From Arthrobacter globiformis (GTDB lineage Bacteria; Actinomycetota; Actinomycetes; Actinomycetales; Micrococcaceae): a stretch of 64,000 nt of DNA. Shown in pieces: positions 27,179 through 35,393 of this stretch (position 1 is the stretch's first letter; each line of letters opens with the position of its first letter). The position numbers were made by a program, and so were the translations under genes. The notes beneath the pieces were generated by a model. That model did no database searches, was not told the origin of the DNA, and saw nothing but the letters and a program-made list of their open reading frames with translations. Location: positions 2,480,001 through 2,544,000 of the forward strand of contig NZ_JAUSYZ010000001.1 in assembly GCF_030817195.1 (NCBI RefSeq), written 5' to 3'.

Positions 27179-27885
27179 CGCGTCCTTGGACCGTTTCCAC
27201 GGCGGGACGGAAATAACCCCAGATGCCGCAACCAAGTCCGAGGGTCCAGCTAACTGTCGGCACTCAAAGAGTTGGACGACCGGCCGTTGCTTCAGAACAA
27301 GACACGGTCGTCACTTCGCGGTCTTTCTCGGCAGATTGGCAAACTTGACCATACAGATCGCGAAGGCGTTGAACAGTTTCTGCCCGAGGTTCCAGTTCAA
27401 ATACGCGATCGATTTGGCTGCAGTGAAGTCGATCCACCGTGTCGGGTTGTGGACACGCAGAGTGCAGATCAGGCGCCGTCCCTCCAGTTGGCCGGAGACC
27501 ATGTTCCTGTTTCTGGTCCAATCATCCTGGGTCTGGCCGCGTGCCTTTTCAATAGACAGGCCGGACTGGCCGGCGGCGAAGACGACAGCGTCACGGTATT
27601 CTTTCCGGAAAGCCAAGTCCTGGAGCGGCGGCGGGAGAGCGTCTGACTGATTCAGTTGATGAGATACGCAGGGTCGAGGTTGACGTAATATCCGCTATCA
27701 GCCCTACTGGCACGGGACTGATAGACCCCAGGCTATTGCGGATGAGGATCTTCAATCGCTGAGACCAGGAGCGGCCGTTACGCCCGGCTCCTGGCAGGTT
27801 TCATTCGAGTTGAGTGCGCAATTCCCTCGTCCAGCGACAGCCCAAACGGAACGCCGATAACCGGCCTTCCGTCAACCTGGGTGAG
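27179..27885. other. Mostly gene-free stretch with possible transposase remnant and a hairpin
   Basis: Only a minus-strand frame starting near 27616 (AFRKEYRDAVVFAAGQSG) resembles the first residues of an IS3-type OrfA, and it soon loses resemblance. An inverted repeat CCAGGAGC/GCTCCTGG lies at 27765-27794. No intact gene is seen. Confidence 0.3.
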
Positions 27886-28010
27886 CTAGGTGCCGTGGGG
27901 AAAATCCCGCAGCGGACTTTCGCCTGCTATCGGCCAATCGACGATCATCACGTCGCCGATGATGCGCGGGTGAGCGTCAGCTCGGCGGTCACAAGGTCCG
28001 GCGCTGGCAT
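27886..28010 (-). pseudogene. SCO1664-family gene remnant
   Basis: An ATG overlapping the DUF3090 stop (ATGA at 28010-28007) opens MPAPDLVTAELTLT, a start typical of SCO1664-family proteins. The frame stops at a TGA after about 20 codons. The next piece of family sequence (DWPIAGESPLRDFPHGT) continues in another frame and ends at a TAG at 27886-27888. The remaining ~200 residues are missing. This is the usual downstream partner of DUF3090 in actinobacteria, here decayed. Confidence 0.65.
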
Positions 28011-28564
28011 CAGACCCCGGGAAGGGTGCAGATGTGCCCGTCGGCGTTTATGGGGTAGCCGCAGAGCGAGCAGATCGGACGCCCGGCGCCCACGACCTCA
28101 CGGGTGCGCTTGGCGAATGCGCGGGCGGTGCCGACCGGCATCCGCACCAGCAGCATTTCGTTCTCGTTAGGGCCGTTCTCATCAAGGGATTCGTCGTTGT
28201 CATCAGCATCGACATCGGTGATGGGGTAGGCCTCTATTACGACCTGCGCCGTCGTTGGGTCCCAACCTAAGCTCATGGCGCCGGTCCGAAACTGCTCCTG
28301 AACGGCCTCGAGCTGGTCATTATCGACAAGTTCAATGGGAGTACTCGTGGGAACGCTGAAGGGGTTGTTCTCGATGGTGACGAGCTGGTCGAGAATTTCG
28401 TCGATCTTCTCGGCGAGCAGAGCCGACTGCTGCTTCTCCAAGGCAATGCTCACGATCTGCGTCCCTGCGCGCACCTGCAGGTAGAACGTGCGCGCCCCCG
28501 GAAGGCCAATGGTGCCAACGACGACCCGATCGGGCCAGGCAAACTCGTGAACACGTGTAGGCAT
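28010..28564 (-). CDS. DUF3090 family protein
   Basis: This 184-residue protein is complete and recognisable as DUF3090. It starts with TRVHEFAWPDRVVVGTIGLP and ends in a zinc-binding-like tail (RPICSLCGYPINADGHICTL, with two CxxC-like pairs). The function is unknown. In actinobacteria it normally sits between a phosphomutase-like phosphatase and an SCO1664-family kinase-like protein. Both neighbours are present here only as fragments, which makes this copy an intact survivor of a decayed set. Confidence 0.88.
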   Translation of the reverse strand: MPTRVHEFAWPDRVVVGTIGLPGARTFYLQVRAGTQIVSIALEKQQSALLAEKIDEILDQLVTIENNPFSVPTSTPIELVDNDQLEAVQEQFRTGAMSLGWDPTTAQVVIEAYPITDVDADDNDESLDENGPNENEMLLVRMPVGTARAFAKRTREVVGAGRPICSLCGYPINADGHICTLPGV

Positions 28565-28565
28565 G

Positions 28566-28835
28566 TCAGTATTTTAGGCACGTGAGGTTCATGGTGCCTT
28601 TTGCCCTGCACCGCCGCCCACGGGTGGATCGCCACAGTGGACGCGACGCCATTCGACAGCCGCGACATGTCGTCCGTTTCGGTGTTGGTCGCATAGACGC
28701 TCGTCGCCTTATACCGCAGGCACGATCGATACGGAGCAGGGGCCCACGGTTAATGCGCTGGAACAGGTGAAGGTGCATGCCGAGCCAGTCGGCGAGGATT
28801 GACTTGATGACTCCCCCGGGCATTTTCGAATGCCG
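28566..28835 (-). pseudogene. MSMEG_4193-type phosphomutase, C-terminal remnant
   Basis: The minus strand reads GGVIKSILADWLGMHLHLFQ, the conserved histidine-phosphatase-like C-terminal segment of this family, and then continues in a second frame (TETDDMSRLSNGV...), so at least one frameshift is present. The catalytic N-terminal part is absent. It lies directly upstream of DUF3090, as in intact actinobacterial clusters. Confidence 0.6.
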
Positions 28836-28862
28836 ATAATCGGTGTTTCGTCATGTTGGAAG

Positions 28863-28889
28863 GCGCCGGGCCTGGTAGCAGTCCGGCGC
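28863..28889. repeat. GC-rich hairpin
   Basis: GCGCCGG and CCGGCGC pair around a 13-base loop. It separates the phosphomutase remnant from the second twin element. There is no T tract. Confidence 0.5.
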
Positions 28890-29166
28890 TCTATGGAGCG
28901 AAGTCCTGATCATGCTCTCTTCTACTGTCTGCGCCCATGAGATGGTCGCAGGGAGGTCGCAACGCTATGACGTTCAATGAATCCCGGTCCTCGGCTTGGT
29001 CCGCACATCACTGCTCGGCCCATTTCGTGAGTCGGGTTCCGGCTGAGCCCGGGAACGTCGTCTCGCAGTTGGCCTGGCACGGCGGCTGGTGGTGGAGAGG
29101 GATTCTCAGCGCCGCGCAAGGATCGTCACACTCGGATGGGTTAGGGCTCAAAGTGCTCACCAAAGA

Positions 29167-29189
29167 GGGTGTGGACAGTGTCCACACCC
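29167..29189. repeat. 23-bp perfect palindrome in element copy 2
   Basis: It is identical to 5895-5917: two complementary 11-base arms around one G. It is the most conserved block between the copies together with the tRNA-like part. Confidence 0.85.
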
Positions 29190-29245
29190 TGGGCTTCGGA
29201 TTCGGTTGCACCGGCATCGGACTGGGCCGGACTGGGGATGTTTTC

Positions 29246-29301
29246 GGGGGAGTGGCGGAATTTCAGGGGGAGCGGCTGGTTCGAGTCCCACCTCGGGCAC
29301 G
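29246..29301 (+). other. tRNA-Leu-like fragment in element copy 2
   Basis: GGAGTGGCGGAATTTCAG resembles the 5' part of leucine tRNAs (D-arm start) and TTCGAGTCCCACCTCGGGCA resembles the T arm plus acceptor 3' strand. The anticodon arm and variable arm are missing and the 5' acceptor strand does not pair, so it is not a functional tRNA. It is better preserved than the copy at 5971. Confidence 0.45.
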
Positions 29302-29358
29302 TGTTTTCCCTGTTCAGGGGCTTTCTAGCCTCTGAGTGTGGACATATTGAGTTGTGAA

Positions 29359-29380
29359 GGGCCCCTTCGGGGGCCTTTTT
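29359..29380 (+). terminator. Rho-independent terminator in element copy 2
   Basis: GGCCCC-TTCG-GGGGCC is followed by TTTTT, the same as at 6087-6108. Confidence 0.85.
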
Positions 29381-29440
29381 CATTGGTGACCGGCTGCCTC
29401 CTGGCTTACGTGGATCGACCGTGTATCGTTCGCTACCTGT

Positions 29441-29871
29441 TCATCGACGTTCATGGCCTGGTCAACATGACTTGAGGAAAACTCTGTGCATTTTTCTTTG
29501 CTGCCTGGTTGGGTGTTCACTTGGGTCCTCCTGCTCGGCCTCTGGTGGCTGTTCTGCTTATTCATGGTGCGACTGGGGGAGTGCGGCATGACTTGGGACC
29601 AACTGGTAGAGGATTTAGGCCGTGAGACACAAGTACCGGCCGTCGGTTACTCCCTGGTGTTGTGCCAGCATTGCCCCGCGTTGGTGCCCATGGTGCTCAC
29701 CGCCTTTCGGATCCGGACCCGGGAATCTTTCTGTCTATTGCTGTTCATGGCCATCGTCGGACTCGACTGCATGACGCTGTTGTTTTTCACCGTACTGTCC
29801 TGAACTGAGGCACTGCTGCATGGTTCGTCTCTTACGCCTGTTCATTGCCAACCTCTTGGGTAGCTGCATGA
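29441..29871. repeat. Array of four TCATN-N20-CATGA inverted units, copy 2
   Basis: Units lie at 29441-29470, 29562-29591, 29745-29774 and 29842-29871. All have exactly 20 bases between TCATN and CATGA, and CATGAC is always followed by C, T or G. The intervals of 121, 183 and 97 bases mirror copy 1. The interior of the second unit ends GGGGAGTGCGG in both copies, so cognate units can be paired. Confidence 0.75.
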
Positions 29872-29883
29872 CCGAACGGTGAG

Positions 29884-30295
29884 ACGCCGTAGCACCCTTA
29901 GCGGATAAGAACCTATTCACCAGGCCCTGGTGGGGCTCTGTCCCTTAGAGGGTTTGGGACGGACGTGGCGAGGATTTCGGGGGACAGGGCAAACCATGAC
30001 CACTATAGGCAACTGGCCAGACCAAAGTTATGTAAGCAAGTGCCGTGTCCTGGGTGGCATACACGTCAAGCTCAGAGAATGTGCAATGACGGGCGGTCCA
30101 GCCAATGGCCTAAAACGCCGAGAGCCATTGCAACGCGGACGGCGGCGAACACCCGCGAGGGACAGCGTGGGGGACCAGTGTCAGGATGGCTCTGAGGAAG
30201 GATGGAGGGCCAAGACTATGACGGGGCGAGGGGCTGGCAGCGAGATGGGAGGTGCTGTGCTCTGATTCGTTGAAGGTGCTGCGTGTATCGCCCGC
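29884..30295. other. Gene-free stretch
   Basis: Nothing coding is supported. Short frames on both strands lack ribosome-binding sites. Confidence 0.4.
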
Positions 30296-31000
30296 TCATG
30301 GGACGAGTTTGGCGTAGACCACGTAGTTGTCATCGAACTCGCCGGTTGCGGGGTCATATCCATCGCACGTGATCAGACGAAGTTCCGCCCCTTGGGTGTT
30401 TCCGTAAACAGCGTACGTAGGAAAACTGTTCTTGGGGTACCGTTCCCCTCGATCGAACAGAAAAGTAGCGGTCCTGCCGTCTTGGCGACTCACCTCAATG
30501 GTGTCCCCCGCTTTCAGCCTTCGTAGCTCAGCGAAGACTCCTGGCCCTCCGCCAGTGGCGTTGACATGACCAAAAAGCACAGCGGGCCCACGGGCACCCG
30601 GAGTCGGAGATCCGTTATACCAAGCAGCGGGAGACCCTGGTCCCTCCGGCGGCACTTCCAGGGAACCATCGCCCCGCAGGCCAAGACTGAGCAGCCTTGA
30701 TTCTGTCCCAAGGGCCGGAATACGCAACGCTACGGGGGTCGAGGCCGGCATGACCGGCAGTTGGGGGGCCTTAGTGGCATTCGGCAGCACCTGTCCCGCC
30801 CTGGCACTGGGTCTCGGGTTGGCCGGGCCACTGGCTGTAGGGCTGGCCATCCAACTGGCTGTTGGGCTGGACGGAACTGTTGTTACCGTGCGTAAGGGAC
30901 TCGCCTCGGTAGCCGTGACGGAACAGCCGGTGAGCATGGAAAGCGCGACTACCGCAGAAGCAATTCTGTTTCTGCGGTAGTCGCGGATTGAATGGTTCAT
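30296..31000 (-). CDS. Class F-like sortase with a lipobox
   Basis: The 234-residue protein has an N-terminal signal with lipobox LTGC (Cys26), a Ser/Thr/Pro-rich linker (about 30-90) and a sortase barrel with catalytic His145 (LFGHVNA) and Cys212 (LRLITCDG). Sortases join surface proteins to the cell envelope. The usual C-terminal arginine is not obvious, as the motif reads GEFDDNYVVYAKL. A sortase held by a lipid anchor rather than a transmembrane helix is unusual. It lies 40 bases downstream of a secreted excalibur protein on the same strand, a likely dedicated substrate. Confidence 0.85.
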   Translation of the reverse strand: MNHSIRDYRRNRIASAVVALSMLTGCSVTATEASPLRTVTTVPSSPTASWMASPTASGPANPRPSARAGQVLPNATKAPQLPVMPASTPVALRIPALGTESRLLSLGLRGDGSLEVPPEGPGSPAAWYNGSPTPGARGPAVLFGHVNATGGGPGVFAELRRLKAGDTIEVSRQDGRTATFLFDRGERYPKNSFPTYAVYGNTQGAELRLITCDGYDPATGEFDDNYVVYAKLVP

Positions 31001-31039
31001 CAGTGAAAGTGGATCACGTAGTCCTTTGTGGTGCAGTGG

Positions 31040-31453
31040 CTATGCGTTGCTGGCGGTGCGGCGGCGGACCAGGAAGACACCACCAATTGCTGCCAGCACC
31101 AGGCCACCTCCAAGAGCGACAACGCCCGTGTTGTCGCTAGTATCCTGCCTGACACCGGTGGGAGCCCCGCCTACCGGCATATTCGGTACCTGGGGAGGCG
31201 CCGCTGTTAGTCGGGCCACTAACGAGGCATCATACGCAGGCGTTCCGGGTGCATCGCAACCTACACCGTCGCGGTCCCGGTCCAAATGAGTGCCGTAGCC
31301 AGGAGTACCTGCGGGAATGTTGTACACCCCTACAGCTGCTGCTGCATCACAGTTCGGGAATGGGAGCGTTACTGCCGCTGCGGGTGTTGCGGACAAGGCT
31401 GAAAGGCCAACCACTGCCGCGAACGAGAGACCTGCTGCGCTTTTTTTCATCAT
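31040..31453 (-). CDS. Secreted excalibur-domain protein with C-terminal anchor
   Basis: The 137-residue protein has a signal peptide (about 1-28), an excalibur calcium-binding motif (DRDRDGVGCD, about residues 60-70), then PVGGAPTG followed by a spacer, a hydrophobic helix (ALGGGLVLAAIGGVFLV) and RRR. This tail layout is that of a sortase-sorted protein although no LPXTG is present. The ATG at 31453 (MMKKSAAG) is preferred because AGGGGG lies upstream. It is encoded directly before the sortase gene. Confidence 0.8.
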   Translation of the reverse strand: MMKKSAAGLSFAAVVGLSALSATPAAAVTLPFPNCDAAAAVGVYNIPAGTPGYGTHLDRDRDGVGCDAPGTPAYDASLVARLTAAPPQVPNMPVGGAPTGVRQDTSDNTGVVALGGGLVLAAIGGVFLVRRRTASNA

Positions 31454-32438
31454 GTTTCCCCCTATGGAACATCTGACGGCCGGCAGATGCGTTCTGCCAG
31501 ACAAGCCGCGTCTAACGCTTTGTTTCTATCGCATCGGAGGAGCCGGAAGGAAGTCCTTCGTGCCAAGCCGGCGGGCGAAGGGTCCGGCGCCGGCCTTGCT
31601 ACCAGCTCGCACCGGACGCCTCCCTTGCCCACCCGGTTTTTCACTTCCAGATCGGATCCGCTGGCATGACTTGGAGAATTGGAACCGGCAGCCGGCACAC
31701 CAACTCCGCTTGGCTCCTAACCTCAGGGCAACCTCGCGACGAGGACAGGCCGCAGCAACCTTTCCGCGGCCTTGGCATCCGGGTCCCAACGAAACGGAAC
31801 ATCTCTCCGTGCCAGTTTTGCCGCGTTCGAGACCGGTCATTGCGTGGCGATGGCTACCGCCGTGGTCACCTAGCGTGTCCTGCCACCTGCCCGTGAAAGA
31901 TTCCAGACGCTCGTGCCCGGCGACATTGCCGGTGACCGGCATGCCAGCGAGTCTTTCCAGCGGCACCTGCGGCAGCAGCCGAAACCTTGAAGGGTTCCGG
32001 GCGACACGACGTCTTGGCGGACGGCTGGGAGGGATGTATCCGTTGGGATCACTTTCAAAGACCACTGGGACAGGCCGATCAGGACAGGAAGAAGTGGCTT
32101 GGCTCCTGGACGCCCGATCCTGCCGCACCCCATTATTGCAACCATCCTTGAACAGTCTGGCCGGGACGTCGAGTGCGACCAGCACGGCCGATGGTGCTGT
32201 CGCAGGAGGCCCGCGGCTTGATTCGCTCAGCGGCCGGCGGCCCAACCGCACGCCCCCTGGCATGTCGTCTTCAGGGGGATCGCCCTGTACAGCGTCAGGG
32301 CTTTTTGGTTCGGCCAGCTTTCAGCGCGCTCCATAAGTTGTCCGACGGCGGGGAGGCCCTAAAAAATTCTCGAACTTGTCCGGCGCCTTTCCCCCCGCCG
32401 GCTGTTAGCGTGGAGGCCGAGCCAATGAAGGAGGAGCG
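31454..32438. other. Long stretch without a supported gene
   Basis: Overlapping frames of up to 339 codons exist on both strands but none starts with a ribosome-binding site or reads as a family. Their length is what a high-GC stretch gives by chance. Confidence 0.4.
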
Positions 32439-32615
32439 ATGACGACCAACTCACCTGCCTCACCGCCCGAGGACGAACCCCAAAAGGATGCACAGGGCAA
32501 GGACGACGGCGCGATGCCTCAGGGCGGGGACGGCATTGGTATCACTGCCGATGCGGAGCCCAACACATTCGAACCCGAAGAGGACCCTGACGCCACGGAG
32601 GAGCCAAGCCGCTGA
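32439..32615 (+). CDS. Small acidic protein (58 aa)
   Basis: A strong AAGGAGGAG lies 2-3 bases before an ATG at 32439. The 58-residue product starts MTTNSPASPPEDEPQKDAQG and ends EPSR. It is rich in Asp, Glu, Pro and Gly, lacks hydrophobic segments and is probably disordered (GDGIGITADAEPNTFEPEED). It reads like a small conserved actinobacterial hypothetical protein. A hairpin follows at 32616-32639. The function is unknown. Confidence 0.75.
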   Translation: MTTNSPASPPEDEPQKDAQGKDDGAMPQGGDGIGITADAEPNTFEPEEDPDATEEPSR

Positions 32616-32639
32616 GGCTCCCTGCCCGTTCAGGGAGTC
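32616..32639 (+). terminator. Hairpin after the small acidic protein
   Basis: GGCTCCCTG pairs with CAGGGAGTC around a CCCGTT loop, directly after the stop codon. There is no T tract, so termination is only likely. Confidence 0.5.
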
Positions 32640-33376
32640 TGCGATGGCCGTTGCAATTGAATACTGCGGCCTGACCGATTCCGACGATTTGCTGTCCTGT
32701 AACCCACAGCGGGCGAAAGGGCCGGGTATGGCTCTAGCCCTGCCATTCAGGTCTTGAGATTCGAGACACCCCAGTCACGCTGAATGTAGCCGGCCACCCG
32801 TGCTGCGACATCGGTTGAAGGCAGCCCGTTAACCAGCCACGACATGGCCAAGCGCCTCCGTGTCATATTCGTATTCGGGGTAAGACAACACTGCCGAATC
32901 CCAAGCCAGCCAAATCTGCATCAACAAAGACGCGTCGTACGGCCCAGCGCCGATCCTTGTCCCGTTGATTCATATCGAAAGTCTCCTTGGACCACTGGCA
33001 GAATCCTGACAATAACCTGTTCCCCGAACCAGTCCCTTCTTGAACTAGGAACTCCCTGAGCCCATCCCCCTTTGAGAACTGATCCCTTCTCGCGATGAGC
33101 GCATTCGAAGATACCTCGTTCGGCATCCAGTGTTATGCGCCGCTTTTTGGCCGCACGTAAGGGCATTGTGAGGAAGACCGGCGCGCCAGCAGGTGGCTGA
33201 CCGCCAGCAGTTCAATGGCTATGGATTGGCAATGTGCGGTGAAGGAAGCCATCCCACTTGGGCTCATACAGACTTCCAGCGGGCATGTCGCCCCGGCCTG
33301 GCACCCGGTTCACCGCCTTGGCCGTCGCCAGGGACAGCGGCGGCCGGAGACCCTGCGGCAGGGCAGGCATCAGCCT
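32640..33376. other. Gene-free stretch with a possible C-terminal fragment
   Basis: On the minus strand, 32866-32754 reads MSWLVNGLPSTDVAARVAGY and ends in SNLKT, which looks like the end of a real protein without its start. The rest holds no supported gene. Confidence 0.3.
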
Positions 33377-34390
33377 TTAATCCTGGAAGTTGGCGAGGTG
33401 TTCGCGCAGGCCGGGGTAGGCGCTGTTCTCGGCGAGGACCTTCTCGAAGTCTTTCCGGGCCAGGGACCGCTTGCCTTCCTTCAGGTAGGTCAGACCCCGC
33501 TCGATGAGTGCCCGCTGGCGCAGTTCGGCCGGGCGGGAGCGGACGCGCAAGGCTTCCTTGAATGATTCCCGGGCCGCGTCCGGGTAGCCCTGCTCGCGGA
33601 AGGCGATGCCGCGCTGGATCAGCAGGTACGTGGCCGCCTCGTCATCGTTGGTCAGCCCCTCGGTGAGGTCCACAACGTCCGCCCACCGCTTCTGTTCGAT
33701 GTAGAGCTCGGCCAGGGACACCGCAGTGATGGTGCTCGGCTCCAGCTGCTCGACGACGTCCACGGCGGCGGGGAGGTTGCCGGCTTCCTGGTGAAGTTCG
33801 GCGAGCATGAGTCCGATGAAGTCCCGGTCCGGCGGGAGGACCACGTCGACGCCGTCCGCGATGGACAGGTTGAACCCGGCGGCGGGCAGGTACTTGGTGA
33901 TGAACTCGTCCTTGGCCGGGTCGTAGCCGGTGCTGAACAGCCAGGACAGCAGGTCAATGGCGCGCTGGACGTCGCCGGAGGGAACAGCGGCCAGCGTCGC
34001 CTCAAACAGGGCTGCAAGCGGCCGGGCAGGTTCGTAGTCGTTGCCGATCCGGGCCAGGGCTGCGGGGTCGCGCTGGGCGATGACTGCCTTGTGCAGTTCC
34101 TTCTCCCACTTGGGGGCAAACAAGCCGGGCGTCGCCGCCTTGGGCGCCGGTGCCGGCCGCGACGCAGCTGCGGCGCGGGCGGGAGCCGCCGACCGGCCCG
34201 ATGGTGAGGAGAGGGTCTTGGTGTGGGAGATGCCGGAGCCGGGGATGCTCAGCGTGCGGGTGACCCGGCCGGAAGAGTTGGCGGAGATGCGGGCGCCTTT
34301 GACGCCGGCGCTGAGGCTGATGCTTTTCGGGGTGACGGTCATTCTGACCCCGGGCGCGATCTTGAACGACTTGCGTACCCTGAACCCCAT
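33377..34390 (-). CDS. DUF4236 domain protein with C-terminal TPR-like repeats
   Basis: The 337-residue protein opens with the DUF4236 domain (MGFRVRKSFKIAPGVRMTVT, about residues 1-60, ending IPGSGISHTK), then an Ala/Pro-rich linker and helical repeats resembling tetratricopeptide repeats (AVSLAELYIEQKRWADVVDL; ALIERGLTYLKEGKRSLARK). The ATG at 34390 is chosen because GGGGG lies 5-9 bases upstream and the domain normally starts there. It is probably a protein-interaction scaffold in the cytoplasm. The exact role is unknown. Confidence 0.85.
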   Translation of the reverse strand: MGFRVRKSFKIAPGVRMTVTPKSISLSAGVKGARISANSSGRVTRTLSIPGSGISHTKTLSSPSGRSAAPARAAAASRPAPAPKAATPGLFAPKWEKELHKAVIAQRDPAALARIGNDYEPARPLAALFEATLAAVPSGDVQRAIDLLSWLFSTGYDPAKDEFITKYLPAAGFNLSIADGVDVVLPPDRDFIGLMLAELHQEAGNLPAAVDVVEQLEPSTITAVSLAELYIEQKRWADVVDLTEGLTNDDEAATYLLIQRGIAFREQGYPDAARESFKEALRVRSRPAELRQRALIERGLTYLKEGKRSLARKDFEKVLAENSAYPGLREHLANFQD

Positions 34391-34503
34391 GCTGGCCCCC
34401 ATTTTCAATGCTCTTGCAGCTACCCAGCGCAGCCCGGATTCAGTATAGGTTCAGGCCGGTTCACCGGCCGCCGGCAGTGTGAAAATCGGGTCCCTGGTGG
34501 TCT

Positions 34504-34800
34504 TCAAGTGTTTTCTCCCGAGGCCTTCTTGGCCCGACGGCGGTCTTCCCGGGCGACCCGGCGTGCGACAGGGGCCAGGACGTTCACGGCCGGTACTTCT
34601 TCGAGTCCGGCCCGGTGTCGGCGGATTGCTTTACGGTGGGATTCGATACGGATTTCGGCGATCTCTGGGGCGACCGGTTCCAGCTTTGATTCGCCAGGCG
34701 TTTCTCGATGGCGGCGATGGCCTGCTCGTGGCGTTCGGTGTCATGATCAGCCCCTCGTAGTGGCGGCGGACGGATTGCCGGTGCCGCTCATGTGTGGGGC
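34504..34800 (-). pseudogene. Decayed coding fragment of unknown family
   Basis: Coherent protein-like text runs through at least two frames on the minus strand: HDTERHEQAIAAIEKRLAN, then EIRIESHRKAIRRHRAGLEE and VARREDRRRAKKAS-like basic residues to a TGA at 34504-34506. No start is seen. The family is not recognised. Confidence 0.4.
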
Positions 34801-34841
34801 AGGCAGGGGAAGTCTCACCGGACAGGACTCCTGTATCGAAG

Positions 34842-35393
34842 CTATGGGGCCACTTGAAAGTGATGGTAATCCGGGCGTTCCCAGCTTCCGCCCCATTCAA
34901 AGCCATGCTCTTCAAACGCAGCCACCATCGGATGGCCGGGGGTGAACATGCCGGGGACCGGCTTGGACCTATCGAGGTGTCGTACACCCTCGGGCGGGGA
35001 CCACCGCAAGTCGTGCTCCTGGTACGGGTTGAGCACGGGGTTGATGTCCACAGCCCTTCCCAGCGAATGCAGGGATAGTTCGCTGGTGCCTGCTATCGGT
35101 CTAAAGTTGAAGCCGGACGAGTTGTTGGCGGACATCGAGGCGTCATCATCGCCAAAGAAGGCGTCTATGGGAACTGCGCTGTGGATGGGGAAGCGGAGCG
35201 TGAGCGCGAGGTCCATGATCTCCAAAACGGCCGGGGCCAGCTCGGCGAGGACCACCAGGGAGCCCTCGCCAAGTCTGCCCTGGAAGTCCACGTGGGTGAA
35301 CTGGACCAGTGCCAGCTCCCTCCAGGACACCGGGCATGCAGGGTTCCAGCTGTAGGGCAGATCATCTGCGGTGACAGCAAGTATTCTCTCCAT
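34842..35393 (-). CDS. M15 family metallopeptidase (D-Ala-D-Ala carboxypeptidase/endopeptidase type)
   Basis: The 183-residue protein has the M15 zinc motif SLHSLGRAVDINP (H and D ligands) and the third-ligand region PDYHHFQ near its C-terminus. It also has FRPIAGTSELS before the first motif. Such enzymes cut peptidoglycan peptide stems. No signal peptide is visible, so it is either cytoplasmic or N-truncated. The ATG at 35393 overlaps the stop of a 7-codon leader frame (MFWKSLR, ribosome-binding site GGAGGG), which may couple its translation. A longer open frame to 35819 is a chance fusion with a decayed DUF4031 gene. Confidence 0.78.
   Translation of the reverse strand: MERILAVTADDLPYSWNPACPVSWRELALVQFTHVDFQGRLGEGSLVVLAELAPAVLEIMDLALTLRFPIHSAVPIDAFFGDDDASMSANNSSGFNFRPIAGTSELSLHSLGRAVDINPVLNPYQEHDLRWSPPEGVRHLDRSKPVPGMFTPGHPMVAAFEEHGFEWGGSWERPDYHHFQVAP

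Larger units (their letters stand above)
28933..29883 (+). repeat. Twin non-coding element, copy 2
   Basis: This is the diverged direct copy of 5667-6632, with the same order and nearly the same length. It has the leader ATG at 28967, the 23-bp palindrome at 29167-29189 (identical), the tRNA-like fragment at about 29246-29301, the hairpin CAGGGGC/GCCTCTG at about 29315-29335, the terminator at 29359-29380 and four TCATN-N20-CATGA units at 29441, 29562, 29745 and 29842. The first interval is 121 bases in both copies. The two copies flank the catabolic island. Confidence 0.8.

Noticed and set aside
29486..29803. Open frame of 105 codons across element copy 2 with membrane-like text and two (F)MxxxG...CMT repeats
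   Set aside because: The repeats are the translation of the TCATN-N20-CATGA units. Copy 1 does not keep the same frame open, and no ribosome-binding site is present.
31526..32263. A 245-codon minus-strand frame
   Set aside because: Composition is Arg/Pro/Gly-rich as expected for antisense high-GC DNA, with no ribosome-binding site and no family resemblance.
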